In this document: one piece after another, positions 7,161 to 15,445 of the stretch
How positions within the stretch are numbered: the stretch's first letter is position 1
Layout of the letters: each line of letters starts with the position of its first letter
Origin: Flavobacteriaceae bacterium
GTDB taxonomy: Bacteria; Bacteroidota; Bacteroidia; Flavobacteriales; Flavobacteriaceae
Direction of reading: 5' to 3'
NCBI GenBank assembly: GCA_013215095.1
Contig: JABSPM010000025.1
Coordinates: 1-35,565 of the forward strand
DNA length: 35,565 bases
Notes under the pieces: model-generated
The model's input: only the letters and a program-made list of their open reading frames with translations
Databases searched by the model: none
What the model was told of the DNA's origin: nothing
Program-made: the position numbers and the translations under genes

Positions 7161-8699
7161 ATGCTCAAAAAAATATATGCAAGTGCCGTTTTCGGTGTAG
7201 AGGCTTCAAGCATAACTGTTGAGGTGAATGTAGACAAAGGGGTAGGTTATCACTTAGTTGGACTGCCAGACAATGCTATAAAGGAGAGTAATTACCGTAT
7301 TGCTGCTGCTTTGCAAAATAATGGTTATAGAATTCCAGGAAAAAAAATAATCATTAACATGTCTCCAGCCGATTTGAGAAAGGAGGGAAGTGCTTATGAT
7401 CTTACTTTAGCTATTGGTATTTTGGCAGCATCAGCACAAATCCAAGCTGAACATCTCGAAGATTACCTTATTATGGGGGAGTTGTCTTTAGATGGTACTT
7501 TGCAACCTATTAAAGGCGCTTTGCCTATAGCGGTTAAGGCGAGAGAAGAAGGTTTTAAAGGATTTATTTTGCCTAAGCAAAATGCAAAAGAAGCCGCTAT
7601 AGTTAGTGATTTTGAGGTTTTTGGAGTAGAGCGGATCGATGAGGTTATTGATTTTTTTGATAAAGGACAAAAATTAACACAAACCATCATAGATACGCGA
7701 CAAGAGTTTTATAAGAATCTTGATGTCCCAGAGTTTGATTTTGCCGATGTTAAAGGGCAAGAAAGTATCAAACGTTGTATGGAAATTGCTGCTGCAGGAG
7801 GGCATAATATTATTTTAATTGGGCCACCAGGTAGTGGTAAAACCATGTTAGCAAAACGATTACCTAGTATTTTACCTCCAATGACCCTTTATGAGGCTTT
7901 AGAAACCACTAAGATACATTCTGTAGTGGGACGTGTCAAAGCGCATACAGGCTTAATGTCTCAACGCCCTTTTAGGAGTCCGCATCATACCATTTCTAAT
8001 GTAGCGCTCGTTGGAGGTGGAAGTTACCCGCAACCAGGTGAGATATCTTTATCGCATAATGGCGTTTTATTTTTAGATGAACTGCCAGAATTTAAACGTG
8101 AAGTTTTAGAAGTGATGCGCCAACCCTTAGAAGATAGGGAAGTGACTATTTCTAGGGCAAAATTTACAGTGACTTACCCTTCATCTTTTATGTTGGTAGC
8201 TAGTATGAACCCGAGTCCTGGCGGGTATTTTAATGACCCGAGTGCACCTGTGACAAGTTCACCTGCAGAAATGCAGCGGTATTTAAGTAAGATTTCTGGA
8301 CCATTATTAGATAGAATAGATATACATATCGAGGTTACTCCAGTACCTTTTGAGAAGTTGTCAGATGAGACCAAAGCTGAAACTTCGGTAGAGATAAGAC
8401 AACGCGTCACTAAAGCTAGAGATCTCCAAACTCAACGTTTCCAAGATCTAGAAAATGTCCATTATAATGCGCAGATGAATACCAAGCAAATTCGCGAGTA
8501 TTGCAGGTTGGATGATGCTTCTAAAATGCTATTAAAAACAGCAATGGAGCGCCTCAATCTCTCAGCTAGAGCCTATGATCGTATACTTAAAGTCGCACGA
8601 ACCATAGCCGATCTAGAAAACGTGCCTGAAGTACTTGGTGTGCATATCTCTGAAGCTATCCAATATCGAAGTTTGGATAGAGATGGGTGGTTGGGATGA
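7161..8699 (+). CDS. comM: YifB/ComM family Mg-chelatase-like AAA+ ATPase
   Basis: The 512-residue product has the full ComM architecture. An N-terminal ChlI-type domain (residues 1-170) opens MLKKIYASAVFGVEASSITV. The Walker A motif GPPGSGKT lies at about 221-228 and Walker B GVLFLDELPEF at about 301-311, and there is a C-terminal Mg-chelatase lid (residues 400-512). In gamma-proteobacteria, ComM is a hexameric helicase that promotes branch migration during natural transformation; a similar role here is inference. The gene is intact. Both its ends are duplicated in the window: the 5' end at 3014-3295 and the 3' end at 17321-17530. Its flanks are therefore the result of insertions, and the reading frame itself may be a recombinant of resident and incoming sequence. 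Confidence 0.95.
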   Translation: MLKKIYASAVFGVEASSITVEVNVDKGVGYHLVGLPDNAIKESNYRIAAALQNNGYRIPGKKIIINMSPADLRKEGSAYDLTLAIGILAASAQIQAEHLEDYLIMGELSLDGTLQPIKGALPIAVKAREEGFKGFILPKQNAKEAAIVSDFEVFGVERIDEVIDFFDKGQKLTQTIIDTRQEFYKNLDVPEFDFADVKGQESIKRCMEIAAAGGHNIILIGPPGSGKTMLAKRLPSILPPMTLYEALETTKIHSVVGRVKAHTGLMSQRPFRSPHHTISNVALVGGGSYPQPGEISLSHNGVLFLDELPEFKREVLEVMRQPLEDREVTISRAKFTVTYPSSFMLVASMNPSPGGYFNDPSAPVTSSPAEMQRYLSKISGPLLDRIDIHIEVTPVPFEKLSDETKAETSVEIRQRVTKARDLQTQRFQDLENVHYNAQMNTKQIREYCRLDDASKMLLKTAMERLNLSARAYDRILKVARTIADLENVPEVLGVHISEAIQYRSLDRDGWLG

Positions 8700-8715
8700 T
8701 TGTGTATTAAGAAAC

Positions 8716-9540
8716 TTAGTCTTTTATTGCTTCTAATAATTGAAATGCTTCTTTATACTTAAAGTTAGTATCTTTTGTTGTTACTTTCTGTAATGATTTT
8801 ACGGCATTTTTTTTATCTTCTACTTTCAAATACATTAAACTCATATACCAATAGCCTTTATTACTTTGTGAGGACGAGATTGTGGTCAATTTTTTAAATG
8901 TATTAATGGCGTTATAGTTTGCATTAGTTTTTTCATAACAGGCGCCTAAATATAATAAACTAAAAGGATATAATTCGTCGCTTATTGGTATTTTACAAAA
9001 CAGATGGATGGCTTCATCATAGTTACCGTTTTTAAAAGCTAATTCTCCTTTTTGGAAATTGGTTTCTGATGTGCCTTTTTCAGCAAAAGATTGCAGTTCG
9101 TCCCAATTAATATAATCATTATAGTAATCGTGAAGTGAATTAGAATCTTGAAACATATAAAACCCAATAGATAGCATTAATAATACTACAGCTGTTACCG
9201 GAATGTATTTGAAAAATAGTTTTTTAGAGTTTAGCTTCTGTTCATTTTTATAAGCTTTTTCTGCATTTTTAAGATGTTGCGATAACTGTTGATAATCCTC
9301 TGAACGGAGTTTATAAACCAATGTCTTAACAGCATCCTTATTCAACTTATTTTCAAAAGTAGTAGTGTTTGAAGTAGAGCCAATAACTTCAGACAATTCA
9401 GCATCTAACTGTAATGCTTCTCGAAGTATTTCATTTTTGGATAACTTATCTTCAAAAATAAGGCATTCTTCGGATGAAAGTTCGTTATTTAAATAACGAT
9501 GCATTTCGGCTAACAGGTCTTCATTTAATGGTGTCTCCAT
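8716..9540 (-). CDS. membrane-bound anti-sigma factor with periplasmic TPR domain
   Basis: The 274-residue product begins with a cytosolic segment of about 105 residues. It starts like Bacteroidota anti-sigma factors (a short run LNNELSSEECLIFEDKLSKN, then leucine-rich helices). One membrane span lies near residues 110-128 (YIPVTAVVLLMLSIGFYMF). The C-terminal half is a set of tetratricopeptide-like helices (for example KGELAFKNGNYDEAIHLFCK and YLGACYEKTNANYNAINTFK) predicted to be periplasmic. No zinc-binding ZAS motif is seen. The gene overlaps the end of the ECF sigma gene by 16 bases, the classic sigma/anti-sigma arrangement. I infer that the TPR part senses or docks an envelope partner. 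It could alternatively be a plain TPR protein. Confidence 0.78.
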   Translation of the reverse strand: METPLNEDLLAEMHRYLNNELSSEECLIFEDKLSKNEILREALQLDAELSEVIGSTSNTTTFENKLNKDAVKTLVYKLRSEDYQQLSQHLKNAEKAYKNEQKLNSKKLFFKYIPVTAVVLLMLSIGFYMFQDSNSLHDYYNDYINWDELQSFAEKGTSETNFQKGELAFKNGNYDEAIHLFCKIPISDELYPFSLLYLGACYEKTNANYNAINTFKKLTTISSSQSNKGYWYMSLMYLKVEDKKNAVKSLQKVTTKDTNFKYKEAFQLLEAIKD

Positions 9541-10094
9541 TGTTTGATTTTTAAATAATTATCATCCGATTTAATTAACGATATGAGCTTGCTTCTACAC
9601 TTAAACACACGTTGTCTTACCGTGTTTATTGAGGCATATTGATGTTCCTCTAAAATAGCATCATAACTCAATCCATTAAAATAACTACCCAATATGGTTT
9701 TGCAGTTATCAGATAAAAGACTAAATTTTTCAATGTAAAATTCATGCATTTGTTGCTTAATAATAAATCTACTTAAATCCATATCACTATCTATGAGGGG
9801 CATTACTTCCTGTTTTATTACCTTCTTTTTTAACTGTTTTAACCAAATATTTTTACATATCACAAATAAATAGCCTTCAAAGGAATGGATAGGTTTTCTT
9901 TTTTCTTTTTGAGTGACTATGATATACATTAACCCATCATGAAAAACATCTGACGCATCCTGAGCGTCACCTCTGTTTGATAGCACAAAAGATGTAATCT
10001 TTGGAAAAAATTTAGAATACATTTCTTTTATAACGATTTCGTTTCCTGTTATAAGTGCATCTACGTATTTATCGTTTTTTTTAGTAAAATACAT
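9525..10094 (-). CDS. ECF-type RNA polymerase sigma factor
   Basis: The product of 189 residues has the two ECF domains. Region 2 carries GDAQDASDVFHDGLMYIIV near residue 45. Region 4 carries CKTILGSYFNGLSYDAILEE followed by a helix-turn-helix, ASINTVRQRVFKCRSKLISL, near 150-172. It redirects RNA polymerase to a small regulon when its anti-sigma factor lets go. The next gene downstream overlaps it by 16 bases and encodes the probable anti-sigma factor. It is divergent from the S8 protease/CHAT operon across only 64 bases, so that operon is the most likely target, as is its own promoter. Confidence 0.88.
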   Translation of the reverse strand: MYFTKKNDKYVDALITGNEIVIKEMYSKFFPKITSFVLSNRGDAQDASDVFHDGLMYIIVTQKEKRKPIHSFEGYLFVICKNIWLKQLKKKVIKQEVMPLIDSDMDLSRFIIKQQMHEFYIEKFSLLSDNCKTILGSYFNGLSYDAILEEHQYASINTVRQRVFKCRSKLISLIKSDDNYLKIKQWRHH

Positions 10095-10103
10095 GTAAAA
10101 AAT

Positions 10104-10129
10104 GGGTAATAAAAATATAAATTACTCCC
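10104..10129. promoter_or_regulatory. imperfect palindrome in divergent promoter region
   Basis: The 64-base gap between the sigma gene and the S8 protease gene holds GGGTAAT (10104-10110) facing ATTACTCCC (10121-10129). It is an inverted repeat with a two-base interruption around an AT-rich core. It is well placed for an operator or a bidirectional promoter element. A GTAAC string, like the -35 of some ECF promoters, lies at 10138. No TAnnTTTG box was found here, which fits use of an alternative sigma factor. Confidence 0.4.
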
Positions 10130-10158
10130 TTATGAGTGTAACCTAAATTATTTTAAAG

Positions 10159-11472
10159 ATGAAAAATGTACAAAAAATTATTACATTAATAGTTGTCATT
10201 ATTATTTTTTCTTGTTCTAATGACGATTCTGCTGATTATGATCAAATTAACAAAAATAATATTACAACTACTCCTAAATCCTCAAATTTAACGCAAAGTA
10301 ATAAGCTTAACTATTCACAAAATGAATTAATCATACAATATAAGCCTGGCACGTCAAATAGTATGAAATATACCATTAGGGAAAATCATGGTATTGATGG
10401 TGATAATATAAATCCGCAACAAGGTTTTGGCCGTTTTGAGATTTGTAGATGCGATAACCAAGATATTGAAATCTGGAATTTTCCATATGATATAGATATA
10501 GAACCAAAAAAACAAGCTATAAAAGGAGAAATTGGCAATGAAACTTTCGGGCTTTTAGAGGTGGATTTTCAGTTTGTTTTTGGGTTTGATGAAACTCATC
10601 CAGGAATTGGTACAGCTACGGATACGGGCTATATATCTTACATTAAGCCTATAAATACTGGCATAACTGTTGCTGTTTTAGACACTGGTATTGCTACGCA
10701 ACTCACCGTGTTTAATGAAGCAACCTTACCTATTTCGCTTTTGTATAATGGTACGGCTACCGCTGTAGGCGAAGAGCAATCAGGTTGGGATTTTGTAAAT
10801 AAAGACCCTAATACATTTGATGATAATTTAGGAATGCATGGCAGTATTATATCGCATCAAATCACAGAAAACCTGAGCAATAATAATATACCCCACCAAA
10901 TATTGCCAATTAAAATTGCAAATCAAACAGGCAAAATAAGTTATTTTAACTTATTATGTGGGGTACTATACGCTTTAGAAAGAGCTGATGTTCTCAATAT
11001 GAGTTTGGGATGGTACGATGATGGATTTGGAGATTTTGATGAGACCATTTTAGCCAATATTTTTGCCGCCCATAGCAACATTCCTATTGTAACTTCTGTT
11101 GGTAATTCCAACAATGATAATGACAGCTTAGCACATTACCCTTCATCATACCCTTATGATAATGTCATTGCCGTGGCTGCCTGTAATGCGATGTTTACAA
11201 AAGCTTCGTATTTTTCGAACTTTGGAGGTACCAGCGTAGATTTTTTTACCCTTGGTGAGGATATCCCGTTTTATGGTGGGGTAATAAAAGGTACCTCTTT
11301 TGCCGCACCTTATATTACTGCTCATGTCGCGAGATTATTGTATTTGGATTATACAGGTATAGATGAGATAAGACTGAAATTAGATAGTGAGGGCTTAGAT
11401 GTAACTCCTTATTTTATGAATGTGGGTTTTTCAGAAAAGTTAACGGTATATGGTAAATATTTGTACCCATAA
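10159..11472 (+). CDS. subtilisin-like (S8) serine protease, lipoprotein
   Basis: The 437-residue product has a lipoprotein signal (TLIVVIIIFSC, lipidated cysteine near residue 19), so it should be anchored in the envelope. A propeptide-like part runs to about 165. The catalytic domain follows with the aspartate in ITVAVLDTGIA (about 175), the histidine in LGMHGSIISHQI (about 230, MHGS where most subtilases have HGT), the oxyanion asparagine in SVGNSNND, and the serine in GTSFAAPYITAHVARLL (about 378). All three catalytic residues are present. No T9SS tail is seen. A TPR-CHAT protease gene follows after 36 bases, suggesting an operon of two proteases. The divergent neighbour is an ECF sigma factor. 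The protease may process the CHAT protein or a shared substrate; this is inference. Confidence 0.9.
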   Translation: MKNVQKIITLIVVIIIFSCSNDDSADYDQINKNNITTTPKSSNLTQSNKLNYSQNELIIQYKPGTSNSMKYTIRENHGIDGDNINPQQGFGRFEICRCDNQDIEIWNFPYDIDIEPKKQAIKGEIGNETFGLLEVDFQFVFGFDETHPGIGTATDTGYISYIKPINTGITVAVLDTGIATQLTVFNEATLPISLLYNGTATAVGEEQSGWDFVNKDPNTFDDNLGMHGSIISHQITENLSNNNIPHQILPIKIANQTGKISYFNLLCGVLYALERADVLNMSLGWYDDGFGDFDETILANIFAAHSNIPIVTSVGNSNNDNDSLAHYPSSYPYDNVIAVAACNAMFTKASYFSNFGGTSVDFFTLGEDIPFYGGVIKGTSFAAPYITAHVARLLYLDYTGIDEIRLKLDSEGLDVTPYFMNVGFSEKLTVYGKYLYP

Positions 11473-11508
11473 TCAAAAAATAATTATCTTGTACTGAAAT
11501 AAACAAAT

Positions 11509-14232
11509 TTGCAACAAATCACTTTTTTCATTTGCCTATGCATTTTTTATTTGGGTTCCGCACAGTCCAATCTGAAACAATCTATAGATAGTATTGTCCA
11601 AATTGAAAATCTTGAAGAACAAATAAACGCATATGAAGATTTAGTAAACCAGCAAGACACTCTCGTAAAAACAGGACTATTAGGTGTGCTTTATTATAAA
11701 CTTGCAAACACCTACTATAAGGCTAAAGTTAATGATAAAGCATTTACTTTTTTTAAAAAGGCTATAAAATTTAATCATAGCGAAACTTATAACTTGAGTC
11801 GTTTTGAACTTTCTAGACTATATGCTAGGCTTAATGACCACGAAAAAGAAAGAGAAGTACTTATTGATATAATTAAAGACGCTGGAAACGATAAATATAC
11901 ATGTTACTCTTACCGTCTATTGGCAAGAAATGAAAGTGATAAAGGTGATTTTTCACAAGCCATATATTTTTTAAATCAAGGATTATCTAATACAGCACTT
12001 TGCAAAAATCCAAAATATGAAAGTGAATTGCGGTTTCAAATTATTGAGGTTTATGCTGAAAAGCTTGAAAGCACATTCAATTTGGATAAAAATCATCACG
12101 ATTTTAAAATCATCAAAAACCACCAAAATCTAATCATAAAAGATAGTTTAAGCACTAATAATCAAAATGCACTATTAAATAACCTGGCATTATTATATGA
12201 TAGCTTTAATGAGCTAGATAAAGCACTAATACTATACGATGAAGCTTTTGGTTTTTATACTCAAAATAATAAATCTTATGCGCTAGATGTTTTAAATAAT
12301 ATGAGCGTTATATATTATAAACAAAAAAAATATCGGTTAGCAAAAACCTGTTATGATAAAATTATAAGCAGTTCTAATGACGAGTACCAATTGGCCATAG
12401 CTTATGATAATAGGGGGTATTACCTTCCTAATGCCTCAGCCTTTGAAAAACTACCTTATTTTAAAAAAGCCATACAGACGTTGTTGGGAAATAGAAATTC
12501 TAATACATATGATTTTGTTTTACCTAGTATTACGGATATTAAGATATTAGAACATCAGCAAGATCTTCTTCCTTACCTTATTGATCTCGCGGACCATTAT
12601 GTAGATGCCTATCATGAATGTGGGGACAGTATCTATCTGATAAAAGCCAGAGAAACCTGTTTTGTTTTGGATAAGCTTATTTCTTTATTGCGCAACCAAA
12701 GCGACGCATTACAGTCCAAACGGTTTTGGATAGAAAAAGGTGTGGATTTATATATGTTGGCCGTAAATGTATGTTATTTGTTAAATGATGTGGAAAATGG
12801 CTTCTATTTTATGGAAAAAAACAAAGCCTTAATGCTTCAAGAACAAATAAAACAGTTGCAAGCGAAACTAGCATCAGAAATTCCACAAGATGTAATAGAG
12901 AGAGAGCAGCAACTGTATTATAACCTACAGCAGGCTAAAGAACTATTTAATGACGGTACAAATGATAGCATTAAGGCATTGTATAACGTTCAAAATCAAA
13001 TCTATGATACATTTATTGATTCTATTAGGGTTATATATCCAGATTATACAAAAACGAAACAAGAGACTACTATTATTGAATTAAAAAATGTCATTTCGGA
13101 CTATAAAACTAAAAGTACTCATTTTATAGAATACATATTAAATAATAAAGATGGCTATGGGATTTACTACAACGGAGATGTTCCTGTATTTTTTAAAATT
13201 CCTGATGTTCCTAAATTACAAAAGGATATTGATACCCTTATGGTATTGATGAAAAAACGGTATATGAATTCCGTGCAAACTGAAACATTTCAAGTGCTAA
13301 ACCATAGTGTGTTTAAACGCTTATTTCCATTTAAGGATGCCGTAAATACATTAAAAGGAAAGTCTATAACTATTGTTACAGATGATGCATTACGATACTT
13401 ACCCTTTGAGGCCTTACTTACTAATGATAAAAAGAACCTACTTGAAAATTATCTTATTCAATCTACAGAAGTTACATATTTACAATCATTTTCATTAACC
13501 AAGGAACTTAAAGTAAAACAAAATACCTCAAGTCAAAAACTATTGATGGTTGCACCAACAGAATTTTTAGATAGTGATTTGCCGCATCTTAATCAAACAT
13601 CTAAGGTCCTAGATAATTTATATAATTATGCGAATACGCTTATTTTATCAAAATCGGCAGCTACCAAAGCTAATTTTATAAAACACCAAGGAGATTATGA
13701 AATTATCCATTTTAATACACACGCAGGTATAGATTCACTAAGTCAAAAACCCTGGGTGGCTTTCCATGACACCAAAATGACCTTATATGATTTATATGGC
13801 TTTGAAAACAATGCCAACTTAGTTATATTAGATGCATGTAAAACCAATGATGGACAACAATACGCAGGTGAGGGAGTTTTAAATTTGTCGAGAGGTTTTT
13901 TTTATAATGGATCAAAAAGTGTACTTGCGTCCTTATGGAATGTGAACGAAATCTCTGGAAATCAAATTATAAAAATGTTTTATCAAAGATTACAACAGGG
14001 GCATTCAAAATCTAAAGCCTTACAACTAGCAAAAACACAATATTTACAGCACGGTGAATCCTACCAAAAACTACCATATTACTGGGCTGCATTTACATTA
14101 ACGGGCATTACAGATGCCATAGTACTACCTGTAAAAACCGATTGCTTTACATACATTGTTTTAGGTGTAATAGTGCTGCTACTACTCATTATATTTGTAT
14201 ACAAAAAGAACTCTAACTACACTAAAAATTAG
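11509..14232 (+). CDS. periplasm-facing TPR-CHAT caspase-like protease
   Basis: The 907-residue product starts at a TTG (an in-frame TAA lies three codons upstream, and no ATG precedes the signal). A signal peptide (QQITFFICLCIFYLGSAQS) is followed by TPR-like helices over residues 20-450. A coiled-coil-rich linker containing LMLQEQIKQLQAKLASEI is seen near 440-455. The C-terminal CHAT (caspase-like) domain, about 590-870, has its histidine in IIHFNTHAG and its cysteine in LVILDACKTNDGQQYAGEG. It ends with PYYWAAFTLTG. One membrane span (YIVLGVIVLLLLIIFVY) closes the protein, so the protease should sit in the periplasm, tethered to the inner membrane. It forms an operon with the S8 protease. 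The substrate is unknown; an anti-sigma factor with a periplasmic TPR domain is encoded nearby. Confidence 0.9.
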   Translation: MQQITFFICLCIFYLGSAQSNLKQSIDSIVQIENLEEQINAYEDLVNQQDTLVKTGLLGVLYYKLANTYYKAKVNDKAFTFFKKAIKFNHSETYNLSRFELSRLYARLNDHEKEREVLIDIIKDAGNDKYTCYSYRLLARNESDKGDFSQAIYFLNQGLSNTALCKNPKYESELRFQIIEVYAEKLESTFNLDKNHHDFKIIKNHQNLIIKDSLSTNNQNALLNNLALLYDSFNELDKALILYDEAFGFYTQNNKSYALDVLNNMSVIYYKQKKYRLAKTCYDKIISSSNDEYQLAIAYDNRGYYLPNASAFEKLPYFKKAIQTLLGNRNSNTYDFVLPSITDIKILEHQQDLLPYLIDLADHYVDAYHECGDSIYLIKARETCFVLDKLISLLRNQSDALQSKRFWIEKGVDLYMLAVNVCYLLNDVENGFYFMEKNKALMLQEQIKQLQAKLASEIPQDVIEREQQLYYNLQQAKELFNDGTNDSIKALYNVQNQIYDTFIDSIRVIYPDYTKTKQETTIIELKNVISDYKTKSTHFIEYILNNKDGYGIYYNGDVPVFFKIPDVPKLQKDIDTLMVLMKKRYMNSVQTETFQVLNHSVFKRLFPFKDAVNTLKGKSITIVTDDALRYLPFEALLTNDKKNLLENYLIQSTEVTYLQSFSLTKELKVKQNTSSQKLLMVAPTEFLDSDLPHLNQTSKVLDNLYNYANTLILSKSAATKANFIKHQGDYEIIHFNTHAGIDSLSQKPWVAFHDTKMTLYDLYGFENNANLVILDACKTNDGQQYAGEGVLNLSRGFFYNGSKSVLASLWNVNEISGNQIIKMFYQRLQQGHSKSKALQLAKTQYLQHGESYQKLPYYWAAFTLTGITDAIVLPVKTDCFTYIVLGVIVLLLLIIFVYKKNSNYTKN

Positions 14233-14238
14233 AGTTTT
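14209..14238 (+). terminator. probable terminator at end of CHAT gene
   Basis: AACTCTAA (14209-14216) pairs with TTAGAGTT (14229-14236), followed by a few T. The stem overlaps the last codons of the CHAT gene. It would end the S8/CHAT transcript before the secreted-protein pair. The run is weaker than a textbook terminator. Confidence 0.5.
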
Positions 14239-14389
14239 AATCACTTAACTTATTATTCTTTTTTAAGAAAATCTCATGGTTTGGGGTAATGAATCTTAAC
14301 TATGTGCCCTTTAAGATAGATATATCTATAATAGCGGTACCTGAAAAGCTTATAATGATAGAGTAAGGACAATTTAAAATTTTATAATT

Positions 14390-15445
14390 ATGAAAAATAA
14401 AAAACTTTATTTATTAATCGTTACAGGGTTATTTTTAATAGCTATTATAAATGCACAAACCAATTGGGGTACAAATACACTAGATGATCCTGATCCAGCA
14501 AATGCAAATTCTTCTGCATTAGGTACGGGTCACAATGTTTCAGGACAATACTCTTTTACATCAGGAAGAAATAATAATGTATCTGGGACATATTCAACAG
14601 CTTTTGGGTTAAGTAACAAAGTTTCTTCGATATACTCAACAGCTTTTGGATTAAATAATGAAGTTACCAGACCCTTTTCTTTTGCCTTTGGTCGCCATAC
14701 CAAAGCTTCTGGGATAAACTCTTTTGTTCTTGGAAAAGGCACAACAACGGGATTACCTCTTGAAAATTCAAACAACTACTCATTTCTAGTTGGATTTAAG
14801 CACAATGAAGCAGGGTTATTTGTGTCACGAAACACTCAAGGTCCTATGGTAGGTATAAGTACAGACAGTCCACAGTCTAGACTAGATATTCGCCTAGGTG
14901 ACAAGCAGGACATCAGAATCCAATCAGAAGTACCAAATACCTATGGGGGTATTTCATTTAGACATAGTAACGGTAGTGAAAATTGGCGTATTCGTGCTTT
15001 TAGCAACTTTACTGGTGGATATGGTAATATATTAAGCATAGTAAGCCCACAAAAACATGATTTTTGGATCTCGGCAGGTAAGACCATGATAGGAGATTGG
15101 TTTGATTTTGATCCTTGTTCAGATTGTAACGAATATGAATTATTTGTAAAAAAAGGAATTCGTACTCAAAAAGTAAAAGTAGATCTCGCAGCGGGTGTTT
15201 GGGCAGATTATGTTTTTGAAAAAGATTATGATTTAAAGTCATTGGAAGAAGTAGAAGCATTTATTAATGAAAATGGTCATTTATCAAATGTTCTATCTGC
15301 GGAAGAAGTTAAAAATGAAGGTCTAAACTTAGGTGAAATGGATGCCAAACTCCTAGAAAAAATTGAAGAACTTACGCTGTATGTGATTGAATTAAAAAAA
15401 GAAATTAATGAGTTAAAAGCAAGAACTAATGAAAATCAGGAATAA
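14390..15445 (+). CDS. secreted adhesin-like protein with YadA-type head repeats and coiled-coil tail
   Basis: The 351-residue product has a Sec signal (LYLLIVTGLFLIAIINAQ). Residues 40-130 are short repeats of the YadA/trimeric autotransporter head kind (SSALGTGHNVSGQYSFTSG, then STAFGLSNKVSS, STAFGLNNEV, SFAFGRHTKA). A middle region follows. The C-terminus (KKGIRTQKVKVDLAAGVWAD) and a final helix rich in L, E and K (about 310-351) resemble the conserved tail of many Bacteroidota phage-tail-like surface proteins. I infer trimerisation through the coiled coil. No T9SS tail is visible. The end overlaps the next gene by 17 bases, so both are made together. Confidence 0.72.
   Translation: MKNKKLYLLIVTGLFLIAIINAQTNWGTNTLDDPDPANANSSALGTGHNVSGQYSFTSGRNNNVSGTYSTAFGLSNKVSSIYSTAFGLNNEVTRPFSFAFGRHTKASGINSFVLGKGTTTGLPLENSNNYSFLVGFKHNEAGLFVSRNTQGPMVGISTDSPQSRLDIRLGDKQDIRIQSEVPNTYGGISFRHSNGSENWRIRAFSNFTGGYGNILSIVSPQKHDFWISAGKTMIGDWFDFDPCSDCNEYELFVKKGIRTQKVKVDLAAGVWADYVFEKDYDLKSLEEVEAFINENGHLSNVLSAEEVKNEGLNLGEMDAKLLEKIEELTLYVIELKKEINELKARTNENQE

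Noticed and set aside
8716-14232. A CRISPR-linked Craspase locus around the TPR-CHAT gene.
   Set aside because: No repeat array and no Cas genes are present in the window; only the protease/sigma logic is similar.
14530-14775. Minus-strand frame opposite the adhesin head repeats.
   Set aside because: It mirrors the repetitive YadA-like codons and has no independent support.
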